Source of the DNA: Portulaca oleracea
Lineage: Eukaryota > Streptophyta > Magnoliopsida > Caryophyllales > Portulacaceae
Direction of reading: 5' to 3'
Length of the DNA stretch: 64,000 bases
NCBI GenBank assembly: GCA_029582165.1
Contig: CM055876.1
Coordinates: forward strand, 24,714,317-24,778,316
Shown: positions 45,416 through 58,386 of the stretch, in pieces
How positions within the stretch are numbered: position 1 is the stretch's first letter
Layout: every line of letters starts with the position of its first letter
Made by a program: the position numbers and the translations under genes
Notes under the pieces: generated by a model
What the model saw: only the letters and a program-made list of their open reading frames with translations
Databases searched by the model: none
What the model was told of the DNA's origin: nothing

Positions 45416-46916
45416 GAAAAAATATCTTGAAACTTAGTTTCATTTTGTTAGGGGGAGAAACATGTAGTATAAATAGACATAACATTCCAATTAAGGAGTC
45501 GTAATTGATATTCCAACTTCCACTAATCTATTACGATGGGGGTGATAATTGATAGTGGGAATTCATTAATCACCTATTGGGAATATTATCTCTGTCTCAA
45601 TTATTATTGTCAATACTACCCAGTACCTACCCTATTTATAAAAAGAAATATTGGCGTCAACTCTCAATTCAAGTATGATCTTCCACCCACTTCAATTTAA
45701 CAAAACATTCATAAATTAATCGGAATAGTCTCAATTACTACGTAACAAACAAGAAAGTTGAAGATTTATAAAGATATTTCAATTTCCATTTTCATCTCAT
45801 TCTCGTTCCCAATATAAATTTCCATTCCATATCAAACGGAGAGTAAATATAGTTAACATTCAATGAGTACATGGTTTTTTGTTTGTGTTTGGAAATGAGT
45901 AAATCTAATTTATGAATCCGTTTACCATTTGGTTGGTTTGTTAGTTAGTTGTTACAAACCCATACCATGCATCCCTCAATTGAAAAGTCAACAATTAACT
46001 AAATGACTATAATGTTTGACTAGTTGAAGTTAATATAAGAGTATAAGGCCAATAAAGAACTAAGTTACTATAGTAATTGAAATAAACCCCATGTTTTGGG
46101 GTCATCGAGAGAGAGCTAAATTTAAAAGAGAAATTTAACAATTATTTTAAGGATACACTTATAGTGATTGTCAACCTTGACAACCGTAAGTAAAATAAAT
46201 TTTATTTGTACATGTGTCAAGTTTTATCTTGATTGTTAGCTTTCTTATTTAATATAAATTGTGATATATATTTTTTTAAAATTTTGGTTTATTTTAAAAA
46301 AATTTAAAATAATTATTTTTCAAAATATGCTTATTTACTAGGCAAAATTTTAGATTTAAGATATTTAAATTTAAAAAAAATTTGGAAATTTCTTTTTAAT
46401 TATGAAAACATATTTTATAATGTTGTACTAAATAAAAATAATGAATAGCGAAGATAAAAGTTGACAAATATATGGATAAATATTATTTTCATTGTGATGA
46501 TTGTTATGATTCACAACCACTATAAGTCTTTCCATTATTTTAATATACAACAAGAACTTCTACTGAATCTCACTATCCCGAGATCTGCATACAACAAGAA
46601 TCTACTGGATCTCACTTACGAGATTTATAGGAGATTTAATATTAGACAATTTCACCTTGACGGCCATTATTGCCTATGGAATACCAAGCCCGCAATTATA
46701 TAGCATAGTATATTACCTAGAATAGCCCTGCACAAATGTACATACAAATACAGATCCTCCTCTGAGCCAAATCATTGTTAGACTTGGGACACAATCACTC
46801 TTTGTGTACATTGTTACCTCCAACTGATCTTATATTTTGGTAGCCCAACATTGGTGCAAAATCTTCCCTCAACAAATACAGATGTAAGTTAACTACTAAT
46901 TAAACTCAAGATGAAC
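45416..46916. other. No gene seen (AT-rich intergenic; YSL copy 4 3' flank)
   Basis: Strongly AT-rich DNA with no usable frame. 46700-46916 is the probable 3' untranslated region of YSL copy 4. Confidence 0.4.
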
Positions 46917-49900
46917 CTAGCCAGAATTGAAGCTCATACATATAGGAGGCTTGACTTTAGCCAAGGCAAGCACCGACGAAGGCAAAATCCACAACCCATC
47001 TCCACATATCAACCCCGAAGCCACCGCAGGGACCATCAACCTCGCTTTCTGACTATCAATCCTGTGCCACACAAAAACCACCAAGCTCCCCACGCACATA
47101 TCAATTGCAAAGTAAGCCCCAACTAGGAAAGGCACCGCCATTGCCATTGGAAGCGGGACAAACTTCGCCAACTTTTTCGGGGACAGGTCCCTCACCAGGT
47201 TGGCCAAGATGGCAAACCCGAAAAACCCATAACACAATTGCAAGCAATGGCGAGGCAGAGCAGAGAAGCCCTCCACCCCAAGGATGGCCATGTTCCTGTA
47301 GATCAGTGCATATGGAGCCTTGTACTCCCCATCTGGATTCCCCACGTCAAATGCCTTGTAGAACAGGAAGAATGTCAGTGGGGCCACCACACAACCGATT
47401 GCTGTCCCGATCGCCTGGCTCAGGAGCATTGACCGAGGGGAGGTCAATGTCAGGTGGCCAGTTTTGAAATCGTGCATCAGATCAGAGGAGATGGAGACGA
47501 TGGACTTTATGAGACCACATCCCACGAGCCCTGCAACCACGCCAGAATCTCTTCCGGCTAGAGCAGCCAGGATGAAGAGGGCCACTTTGCCGTAGTTGTA
47601 GGCCATGTTCATGTCAGTTAGACCTGCACCGTATGCATTGCAGAAGCTGAGGGACGGTGCGAGCATGTAGGCAACGACGACAAAGTACCACTTCAACTGG
47701 GGGAACATGAGAGGGATCACGATGATGGAGATCACGGAGAAGAGTACGTAGCCAGTGCACGCTACCCAGATGGGGATTCGCTCCCTCATGAACACCTCGT
47801 TTCTTTGGAGATCATCGAGTGCTTGTTTTTTGTTCTCTGGGTCTGCTGTGAGGAAAATAAGCATCAAAAACCCTTGAAAGAGCTCCAAAAACCCAGTAAA
47901 ATGTTATATTCATGAACAGCTTGTTCCATCGAGGTATCTATTAACTTACGTGTGCTGAGGTTTTTGTCCTTTAACCGGTCACGGATGCTGCGCATGATGA
48001 AAAGCAGTATCTTGATGAAGTTGTAGATGCCGTCCCCTAAGATGAGGGCAATAGAAATGAAAACCTGAAAGATTGCATCACCAAATGCAGACACAATCAG
48101 GACTTTCTTCAAAACGCATGGAGCCTTATAGCTTCTTAGTCAGGGGAAAGAATTAGGAGTGTCATAAATTCAATGTTGAGACCTTGTAACCATTCAGACT
48201 CTTCATACTGCTTTCAGGTAGTGATGAAGGGAACCATTTTCCTTTTAGGTCACCAATAAGAGGCCACATTACACCCCACGATAAGATCGCACCAAGAAGC
48301 AACGACAAATTAACAAGGTGAGAGCATATCATTCCGGCTCCAACATAGGTCATACTGAAATCAAAGTAGAATCTGAAAAACAGAACCCCAGATGAGTACA
48401 CTGCATAGACCACTACCAGTAGCATTTAAACTCAGTTGAATGTATGAAGTGAAATGAAACAAAAGACTCACGAGTTCTTCCATGCTTTAAGCCCGAATGT
48501 AGGAAACTGAGAAAAACCACACTGATCTCCACCAGAGTAGAACCACTGGAAGAAACCCCAGAGGAAACTGATGGAGAAATATTTCATAAATCCGCGAACT
48601 TGCTTCCTAATACATCAAAATTCCAGACAGCAATTATTCGTCCCGAACTTCAGTTGCAGTTTATCAATTAGAATATGACTATCAAAATTGAAGAGTAAAT
48701 CCATGACAGTGGGTTTTGCATACTTGGCTTGCTTGTCTCCTTTAGGTGTGTGGAACCCATTGATCAGAACAGCTGTTGCGGTTCCACTTGGATAAGTTAG
48801 CTTGTAGTCTATTATCATGATCTGCATAAACATTATTCCTAGATGGCATTAGTCTTATGTAGAGTGCAGGCTTGACTAAGATTACTTATTGAAGTTATTT
48901 GAAAACAAATTTCACCAGGTCATTTTGTTGCTCTTAATCATTGATCAAATCAAGCAAACAGGGGTAAAAAGAGGAACAAAGGGCAGCAACTGTGCTTCAG
49001 TACTACGGGAGTAGTCAAGTATAGAACTAAATGGATTATGTACAGTATGTCAGTTTATGTGATCAGCTCCTCCTCTCCCTAAGTGGATTTCTCATGTCCA
49101 TAATTTGTATAGCTCAAGAAGAATTTTATTTACAGATTGTAATGAACTAAAACAAAATGCCGCTCTAAACCTCTTTATTTTCCATGGAGTAATAGGTAGT
49201 AAATTGTCTTAAAGTCGTGGATCATTTGGAGTCAGTTTCTCCGAAATTTTTAATTGAGGGGGTAAGACTGCTACATCATACCACTCAAATTCATTTTCTA
49301 GCAGGACTTTTGGGATGTTGAATTTGATTATTAGGTGAAAGACGTAAAGAGAAGGCATTGTGAAAGAAGCGAATCAAGTTAAACCAAACCAATAACCCTA
49401 GGCAATGCATCGAGTGTTTGTAATAACCTAGGTTCTGAAAATGCTGATTGCCCTGCTATATTGTAACGAAAGAGATATGGGATGGTTTACTAATTTGGCT
49501 TAGTTCCTATAATGTGAAACTCAAAAACAAGCGTGACTCTTCCCTGCCCCTAAGGCTGTCCAAACATTGCCCTAAGTCGGCGCATAAGGGTATTATTCAA
49601 ATGACTACGACTTGAAGAAAAGTAATAAAGAAAACTAATCCGTCACATGCAGCAGATAATGACATTGGATATTCTTTTTCCAAGCCAAAACAAAGCTAAA
49701 GAGCCCATAAAGCACGATTGAAACTAAACAAGAGTCAGTGGAAATTTAACCCCACATATCATATCATATTGTGTGAAAAGTAAGCAAAAACATAAGGTGG
49801 AAAACAAAAGCAAAAGGCTGAAAATTCCAAGGTAAGACAATAGTAGCATATTAGCTAAGCAGAGAATGTTCTAATGCGAGATTATCATTGCAAAAAAGAA

Positions 49901-51002
49901 CCCCATCTTGCTAGCAAGATTCCATTATGAGCTCATGGGCATGAAAAAGGGGAGCATAAGATGTGAGTTTTAATTATAAAACCTTTCTGAGAGGAACCAA
50001 AGCCAGCAACCCAACAAAACTGCTAACAAAAAGAAAGCCTGTCATCCAACCAATTCCAGGCTCCTTGTGGCTATTAGGAACATTCCCCACTGTGTCAATC
50101 CCTGCTTGTTCATATGTCTTCTTATTCAATCCCAATAAATATGATCCAAACCCACCTGAAACAAAACAATGTTTCACCTCAGTAAATTTCATCAAATTTC
50201 ATCAGTAAATTTCTCTTCTAAGAAAAAAGGGGCTGCCAAAGAAAGTGGTTGGCTTCATTGGTAAATAAAAACCATGCTAATCAAACAAGTGTCCTGTGAA
50301 GCTCCTCATGGTAGGACCAAAAGGGCAAGGATAAGATCACTCATATAATGTCTCATCAGTCATCAATCATGATCTGATATGGGCCCTGCCTAATGTAAAA
50401 CTACGGCTTATGTTGAAAAGGGTCTGAACTAGATTCAACTTTCAAGATTTCAAAGGCCAAAAAAGTTAGGATCAACTCAATTTTACCCCATTCCTAACAC
50501 TATAATCAAGAATATATCTTTCATTTGAAGGGTCGAAATAAGAGATCCAGACATAGGCAGGTAAAGGATTGACTTATAACACATGGATTAACTTGCTACT
50601 TAAATCATCATTAAAATAATGGAAATAAAAAAAAGGTTTGGCAGAGAAAGATGTGATGATCCAACCTCCAACAGCAATGCTGTAGCAAGCAACAGCACAA
50701 GTTTGAACAACAGTGTTCTCCTGCCTAGTGAAAGGAGTGGTGACAAACCCAGCTTTCTGAACCAAATTAGTCCAAGACTTCAAGAAAACAAAGGCAAGAA
50801 GAGCAGCAGAGACGTTAAGATTAGGCACCAGCCCAGTTGTCAGATTAAGCTTCATCACTATCACACTGTAAATCACACCAATTATTATACTTGCTACGAT
50901 CCCCCTTATAGTTATCTGTTGAGTCCATGGTGGTACTCTTCTTGTTGTATTCTCCTCTTCTTGCTCCTCGAAATTCTCCCTTGATTCTATCTCACTCCCC
51001 AT
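46917..51002 (-). CDS. YSL: Yellow Stripe-Like metal-nicotianamine transporter, YSL3-like (array copy 4)
   Basis: 658 codons. Exons: 51002-50666, 50155-49983, 48821-48724, 48606-48472, 48372-48183, 48064-47950, 47845-46917, GT-AG throughout and in frame. It has all YSL blocks ([115 protein letters not shown]). [11 protein letters not shown] and the overall text look closest to the Arabidopsis YSL1/2/3 group as I remember it. Exon 4 is one codon shorter than in copies 1-3. The text just before the ATG (TTTGCAG, then GTAAATCAA) fits an intron acceptor, so a non-coding first exon is likely upstream. This is probably the oldest lineage in the array. Confidence 0.94.
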
Positions 51003-52164
51003 TTGATTTACCTGCAAATTCAGCTACTGGGTCATTTTTCCACACTACCCAGAAAGTGATGTAATCCGTGTGATTCAGCTAATAAAGAGAAAGAGGGTGT
51101 GATAAAAAAAAGGAACCAGTTTACGATAACTTTTGAAAAGGGGATGTTTAGTTTACCTTGCGTAAGCTTTATTAGCCGCAAAAAGAGCAGATAGATTATA
51201 GATAGATTATAGATACTCTGACGATTGCAAAACCAAGCGCTGGCTCAACAATTGCTCCACTATAATAAGATGATGCGACCTTTTTTTTTTTTAATCGGGA
51301 GTTGATAAATGACAAACCGGAAATTTGGGGCAAAAAAAGTTCGAATTCGGCAAATGGGTAATGTCTATCCTTCAATCAACTCCAACTAAAGTCCTCAAAA
51401 TACACCCAAAATCATCAAATGATACCCAGAAATCAAAACTACAAAGAAAATCAAATAAGAACGAACCCCACTTGTGCATGAATCAACAGAAGGACGCGAC
51501 AATTGGGAAAAGAGCATGGTAGAGAAGAAACGAACGAGGGAGCTGGGATTTATAGCCCACCAGTGTCGGAATGAAAAGTGGTACAACCCAAAAAAATTAA
51601 GAGTTAAGCACTAGCTTAGGAAGTAGTAGTACAAAGATTAAGATTTTTGGAGTACGTACTACACAGAAAAGTAAAGATGGAAAAAGTGGTACAACCCAAT
51701 GCAATGATGATAATAAAATTCGAAAAAGGACACAGATGGTAGGCTGAGATTGTTAGGGCTGAATTGACCACTGTATCGACAAATTCACTCCACCAAAAAT
51801 GAGAATTCAACAGGGAGTGGGTGGGTGAAAAAAGGAGAACAACTTTGCACAGGAATAAAATAAAGAAAGCTGCGAAATGAAATGAACAAGTTTCTGGGTT
51901 AGAATTAAGAAATGGGTTCTTTGGTACTGTATTTGATAAGCTGGGAGTAAATGAACAAGGGCGTGTGCCGGGAACATGGCCGATGATTCACGGGTAAAAT
52001 TGACAGCATGGAAGATGTGATTGTAATGTAACGCATCGGATGGGGACCGTTGACCAATCGAATCACTCCTCCGGCATCATTTTTTAGGGTTTACGTTAAG
52101 AACTAGGACTTCATAGTCAATCACTCGATCTCTATGTACTGTGAATCTCAAATTCAGCGCAAAT
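51003..52164. other. 5' flank of YSL copy 4
   Basis: No coding gene. A TTTGCAG acceptor-like sequence sits about 9 bases before the ATG, so part of 51010-51550 may be a leader intron and exon. The GATTGAACAAGT motif of copies 1-3 is not seen here. Confidence 0.4.
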
Positions 52165-52400
52165 GCAGTGCTTCCTCCGTTTTTATTTATCTATCATTTA
52201 TGAAATCATTTTATAAATTTTAACTATTAATATCTTAATTTATAGAATAATTTATCATATGAAATTAATGTCATTAAATTTGGAATAAAAAATACTATTT
52301 TAAAATATGATTTTATATTTTTTATAAAAAACTTACATTAAAAATTATTAATTAAACATTAACACTGAAAAACCGTAAGTGACAGATAACATTTTCAATT
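52165..52400. mobile_element. Stowaway-like remnant
   Basis: It begins CTTCCTCCGTTTTTATTTAT, and the end (GTAAGTGACAGATAACATTT) is partly complementary. Decayed and without a clear TA pair. Confidence 0.4.
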
Positions 52401-52779
52401 TTTTTTGGAATATCATCAGGTTTACTGCTTCTACATCAACCATCATTTCTATTGTTTGGAATTCTGTTTCATTTATTTTATAATAATAAAAATGTATTCC
52501 TACTTTTTTATCTTAAAATATTTATTCATGAACCTTATTATAAATTAATAGATTTTTTTTTACCATCTGCCCTCCAGAAAAAAAAAAAGTGGGCATGCGT
52601 TAAAGAACGTTGCCGCATTCTGAGAACGAGTAGCTGGACAAAGTGTTCCTTGTTGGAAAAATTTTTCCTCAATTTGCAAAGGTTCCTAGACAAAATTTTT
52701 ACCACTGGTCATGGTTCTATTGTAACTATTACCGATAAATTGTTTGAGAAATTGCTTCATTTTAGTTGTTTGAAATTGA

Positions 52780-52996
52780 CATGTAAAAGTGTTTGGTAAA
52801 GTAATTTTTTGTGAAAAGCTACCTCAAAAAACTTCACCAATTAACTTTTTGAAAACTAACTTATTGGTTCCAAAAAGCTAATATAAAAATTCACTTACCA
52901 AACACCTCAAGTAGCTTTTTAACATTCGTCAAAAAGCTAAAAGTTATTCAACAATCTAAAAGCTACCAAAAAAGTTGGGTAGCCAAACACCCCCTA
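52780..52996. mobile_element. Short hAT-like MITE
   Basis: The right end reads GGGGGTGTTTGGCTACCC on the minus strand; the left has the corresponding AAGTGTTTGGTAAAGT. The interior has AAAAAGCTA/TAGCTTTTT words in both orientations. Boundaries are approximate. Confidence 0.45.
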
Positions 52997-54927
52997 AATT
53001 TGTTCTTAGGAGTTGCGATTTTCCAAAGTGATAAGTACATATATCAAACCATAATCAAAAACTATCTTTCAAAATCTTGTCAACGAGGTGTGGATCATGG
53101 AAGGATCAAATGTGACAGGCTTATTCCTAAGTTTGCAATTTAGAGAAATTAAGTTCAATTAATCCAAGATTATATTGAAGCAGTGCTTGCAGTCCAAAAG
53201 CTACTATAGTAAAAACTAAATTGCACTCTCTGTGTTCTCTTTTAAGTAATGTTTGGTAGGATAAAGAGAAAATCAATGTTGCAAAGTTCTATGGGGCACT
53301 TAATACAATATTTATCTAAATATCGTTAATTAAAATTAATATTTGGTGTTTGACCAATGAGTGTTAGCCAAGTATATATACTTTTAGCATCATAATTCAT
53401 GATTAAAAAATTAAAGGTTCAAAAAATATGTGAAAACAAGGGGGCATGGGGTTTGATATTTTTTTTCAAATGGGCCTTGAAATTAGAAAAGAATACATTA
53501 TAGTCCAATACTCCAATTTATGTTTGATGTTTCTCTTGGTTTTGAGGATTTTCATTTTAGTGTGTTCAAAAGTTGATACTGGAAGTAAGAGGAGAGAAAA
53601 GGGCATGGTGAAATCTAAGTGAATGTTGGTTGTGGAAGCAACTCGAAAGACGAATTCAACTACTAGCAAAGCTTCTCGCAATTCAAAAGATTTCAAGAAT
53701 ATTGAAGCAATGCTTACACGGAAGAGGGTTATGGTGAGAAAATTTTTTTCTTTGAAGGTTATATCAGCTATGAAGAATCGAAGACTTTTTGGAGTGATTT
53801 GATTTTACATTTGTATTTTTTAGTTGTAGTTTAATGTTATTTATTTATTTTTAACTTTTTGGTTGTATCTTTTAACTATTCTGATTGTATATTGCTTTTT
53901 TATATGTTTTTTTCTGTTTTGTTGTTTACGCATCTTTGATGCGAATTTGAACCTTTTGTAATTTTCAATTATAAAAAAATTGCAGAAGGATACTTATAAA
54001 ATTTGGTGCCTCCAAGAATATATGCAAAGAACTTGAAGGGTGACTTTATTGAGGTTGTAATTAGCAAAGGAAACAAGCAATCAAAATGCAATCCTTTTCA
54101 CAACTTTGACCTGTGGACCAAGCATATATTCAACTCTAACTAGTGGTCACCAAACCTCAAAGTTAAAAAGTTAAGCAATTTGTGGAGTGACAGAGCCATT
54201 GTTTGGATTATCCGAATATATGTAAAAATGTGTATAAAGTCATATAGTTAAGAAAATTTTATCAAGAATTTAATAGGATACGTGTAATATAAGCAACACT
54301 TTAGAATCAGTTGTATAGATATTTTTATTGAAGTTTCTTTTCCATCATCATTAAATCATTAACTTTCATAAACTGAAACAATTATTGATCGTCATCTTAT
54401 TCTCACGAGTTCTAAACAGTGAAATAATTGTATATTTACATTCATCAAATTAGTAAATTGAATGCTTCTTCCACTACTGAAACTTGTACCACTTTATAAA
54501 CATATAGTCATATATATCTAGTATTTACACTAATATGTCTTTGATGAATTATTTACGCAACCTAATGGTTTTCCTAGTTATATATACACATATCTGTAAT
54601 GGGTTTCTAGTTATATACACATTTGTTTCTATTTTGTTATAGTTAGCACCTATCAAATTCAGCGTTAATTTCAGTTTATCAAAATTTACCAAAAATTACC
54701 AAAGTTAAAAAATAAAAAAAAAGTAATTTCGATATATTAGCGTAAATTTGCCAAAATTTACCAAAAGTTACCATAATTTAACTTTTACCCAACTAATTTT
54801 TACTCATAAATTTGACACACCCTAAGTAGTTACAATTATCATACCATAAATATTCTCCTCTTTTCTTTTTTTTTTTAAAACCTAATTAAATGCAATCTCA
54901 AATTGACCATATTCATATTGTAATAGT
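52997..54927. other. No gene seen
   Basis: AT-rich text with only short frames. 54660-54800 has repeated TTACCAAAA/AATTTACC words. It may include the degraded 3' LTR of the element to its right. Confidence 0.35.
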
Positions 54928-56273
54928 TTAATCAATATAAGGACTCCAGACGATTTCAATTTCAATTTCATTAGAACACAAAGTAGAATTCTCACGCTCA
55001 ACCTCCACACGATTTTCATCAAATGCAGACTCTAATTCACAACTTTCATTTGATTCATCATATTCATCAGTGGGTGATAAGGAAAATGTAGGGTTATACC
55101 ACATTACCACATTCTCAACATTACAAGAAGGTACATCTTCATCTTCATCAATTTTAGGCTCACCAGGAGCACTATCAGTATCAGAAGACAATTGTGCATC
55201 ATTCAAAGCATCATCGAAAGTAAAAATGGAATGCTCAGGGTCATAACCCATCGTAAAATACTCATACTCACACACAGTTGCATCATGGAAATTAAGATCC
55301 TGGGTTAGAAGAGCGGGGAAGGAGTAACTATAGATGAATCCTCAGGTTGATCCACACATAGAGATTGAGCGTGTAGATTAATAAGATGAGGCATTGAATA
55401 AGCACTAGACTCCTCATCTATGAAAGATGTATTAGAATGAACATCAGAACATTCAATCGTCTCTTCGTATAATGGCACGGACAAGGATGTGACTAACGAT
55501 TCATCAAACATGCATATTCTCATGGAGCACAACATCATCACACACTAATTCATTACTTACGAAGTCCTTCTCCATCAATGGTGTCTCATCCTCAAGATAA
55601 TCTCACTAGTTGGTTCACTAACCTGATCAAACTCAATATCACACGATTCTTCCCTACTTTCAATAGGTAAAGAGGAAGGGGGTTTGGTAAATATAAACAT
55701 TGGGCTTTCATCCTCATCCCACATTTCACACACACGAGTATTATTCGATTCAGGTCCAGTAGGTTCAAATCCATCCATAAAAGCTTTGAAAGCAGGGTAT
55801 TGAGGGCAAGCATCAAATAAATGACCACAAGACTGGCATACAACACAATGAGGAAGAGACTCGCAATTGGAACCTTGAGAAGATTCATAAAAATTTTCCA
55901 CATACTTCTCACCACTAGATTGACCATTCAGATATGGGGGGTACTCACAAGATGATATAGTTAAAGTCTCAGATGATGGTGCACAATAAGAAGTTTAGAG
56001 GCTAGGAATAACATTTTGTTGCTCAAGTTCATAAGAATCCCTAGATAACCACTCATGTAATTCCCATGCATCATCTTCTCCCGAATTAGAAAACCCATAA
56101 TATTCTGAGAGATCACGGGTTTCATAATTCACACCTTCATTTACAATACCCTAAATATCCAATCTTTCATGTGAGATACCATATGATTCATATTGAGCAA
56201 GATAATCTTGTAATTTAGCAAAATATCTCCAAAATATTTCTTGCTCAAATTGTGGAAAATGGACATTGGTCAT
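54928..56273 (-). pseudogene. Gag-like ORF of a non-autonomous LTR element, broken by stops
   Basis: Starting at an ATG at 56273 on the minus strand, one frame runs with stops near 56155 and 55995 to about 55575, then shifted frames to 54928. A single zinc knuckle, CVVCQSCGHLFDAC, lies at about 55848-55807 (C-x2-C-x4-H-x4-C). The rest is acidic with no recognised domain (MWDEDESPMF, CNVENVVMWY). No protease, RT or integrase motif follows. Position next to a tRNA-Asp-like primer site (56402-56420) shows it is the first ORF of an LTR element. Confidence 0.5.
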
Positions 56274-56401
56274 CACTCTCTGTTTTTCCTTTTTTTTTTA
56301 TTTTTCAATTTTTATGTTTACATTTTTTTTGGAATTAAATTACAACTAAGAAAGCAATAAACTATTTACAAAACCAATAACCTAATCCACCAAATAACGC
56401 C

Positions 56402-56420
56402 ATCCCCGGCAATGGCGTCA
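56402..56420 (-). other. Primer-binding site like tRNA-Asp
   Basis: ATCCCCGGCAATGGCGTCA differs at two of 19 bases from the 3' end of tRNA-Asp. It lies just upstream of the gag-like ORF on the minus strand, where a PBS belongs. Confidence 0.75.
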
Positions 56421-57042
56421 TTGTTCGGTTGTGGTATTTTGGGTTTTAAGTAGGGTTGTTCGTATCTGCAGGGATGGCGTGTCAGGTAATAGGAATTTGG
56501 TTTGGTAGGGTTTTTGAGTTGAAAGCAATAAATAATAATCAAGTAATTAGCCTAAGCATGAATTGAAAACAATGATCATTATGAAAATTACTAATACTAA
56601 AATCTATCTAAACAAGTAATCGATTGCAATGAATAATTCGGTATTAAACTAAAACATGAATTAAGTACTGAAATTAAAAAAGGAAAACATGAACCTGAAT
56701 TTCTTCGCTTCGTTTCTTGAAATTGAACCATGATTTTCTCCCGAAAAAATAAGAAAAAGCGTTATTTGGATTACCAAGATTGCCCGAGTCCTCATTCGAA
56801 GGGAGAATTCGGGGAACCTTAATTCTCATCTTCACTAAAAATTAGAATTTGGGTTGAAACTAATACTCACAGATTGAAATAGCAAGAATTGAGAAGAACG
56901 TGTGAATGAAAACGCGAAGGAAACGAGAAGTTGAAAACTCAAATTAACTTGAATTAAACTTTAAAGAAAGTAAATTACAATGGAAGAAAACTGAAGAGAA
57001 AAGAAATATAAACTAAACCCTAAAGATGCTGAAAAACTAAAG
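56421..57042 (-). repeat. LTR of the Athila-type remnant, interrupted by a MULE
   Basis: U5-like text next to the PBS includes TCGTATCTGCAGGGAT, shared with the LTR at 7858-9337. The LTR is cut by the insertion starting at 57052 and resumes at 63833, running to the window edge. Its far end is outside the window. Confidence 0.5.
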
Positions 57043-57903
57043 CAAACGAATGGAGTGCTGGGATAAAAATGCCCCTAAACTTTCCTTTTTAATAAAAAAT
57101 GTCACTGGACTTTAAAAACATTCATAATTACCATTCAAGTTTCTATAATTGAAGGCGACTTGCTATAGTAGGTGAATTATAAAAATCAAATTAAAAAACT
57201 AAAACTCTAATTTCCCAATTAAACTCTCAATCTCCCCAAATTTCATTCCTCTTTCTGCCATTAAGCTTCCAAAAAAACTCTGCCTATACCCATGGGATAA
57301 GTCGTACTCCATTGAGATTTGAGGTACCCAACCCAATCCATTGAGGATTGATTAAGCTCAAAACCACAGCCCTTCAATTATCTCATCATCGACAATCACC
57401 ATTGTAGTTCCTCTATTGTGAGCCATGTCCAGAGTAGTGGAAAACTAGGGAGTTACCTGCTCTACAGCCAGCTACTAGCCAGGTGAGAGCCATTTCGATG
57501 TTGTTCCCGGTTGGTATCATGTATGGATCTCTCTCTCCCTCTGCAATTTGGCTTTTAGAAATGGAATGAGATCATAAAAATGTTGGCATGAGCATGAAAC
57601 GAGGCTCCAATATTGATTTCTAATCATTCCCATCCAGATGAAAGTCAGTATCATGCTTAGGGAATGTCTTGCTCTTAATTACAGCATATGCTAAAACACG
57701 AAGATAATCATGCATCTAAAATTGAAGTTTGCCAACATCATATCATAGTTTTTCCAAAATGAACACTTTACCCTAAATTTCACAAGTGCCCTTGTTAGCC
57801 AATATTGATTGACCAACCCCCTCGCCCTCCCTCCTCATCCAATCCAATCCATTGAGGACTGTTTGTATTGAATTCACCTCACCACTATCTTCTCCCTTCC
57901 TCT

Positions 57904-57978
57904 ATGGCTACCAAACTGTCCAACCTCTCAATCTCCTCCGCCGTACCCACACTCACTTCCTCGTCACTTCCAGTCTAA
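57904..57978 (+). other. Short transit-peptide-like ORF inside the MULE
   Basis: 24 codons, MATKLSNLSISSAVPTLTSS plus four residues, then TAA. It is Ser/Thr-rich and basic, like the start of a plastid transit peptide. It could be a piece of a host gene carried by the MULE, or chance. Confidence 0.3.
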
Positions 57979-58071
57979 TACAACATAGATACAACATATT
58001 TAATAATAAAGAATAAATGCTTTAACTTATTACAACAGGAAAATAAACATACAGTAAATGTCCCCTGTTTA

Positions 58072-58287
58072 TGTGAAATATATCCAGCTAGCCTACTGTT
58101 ATTAGGTTAGTTAAGTTAGTTGCTTAGGTTAGTTAGCTCGTTTAGGTTTTTCTTTTCTTTTCTTTTCATGTTTCTTTCTTTTCTTTTCTTGTCATTTTGT
58201 TGTATAAATATCCCTCTCCCAGGCAGATTGTAGATACACTTTTTCTGAAATAATATTCAATTCTCTCTTTGTCCCCTTGCCTTATCA
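58072..58287 (+). repeat. Copia 5' LTR
   Basis: 216 bp, TG...CA, containing a TATAAATA box near 58202 and a pyrimidine tract made of TTTTC units. Nearly identical to 62909-63124. Confidence 0.92.
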
Positions 58288-58299
58288 TGGTATCAGAGC
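58288..58299 (+). other. Copia primer-binding site
   Basis: TGGTATCAGAGC directly follows the LTR; it is complementary to the 3' end of initiator tRNA-Met, the standard plant copia primer. Confidence 0.9.
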
Positions 58300-58386
58300 A
58301 TGGTTGTTGATTTGATCCATCCTCTGACTAACGCTTCTTTCTAGCTTCCTCTTTCAATCTAGCGTACGTTTTCCTTTCTGCAAATA

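Noticed and set aside
51000..51017. Upstream TTG at 51017 as start of YSL copy 4
   Set aside because: Not an ATG; the sequence between it and the ATG at 51002 looks like a splice acceptor, and homologues start near 51002.
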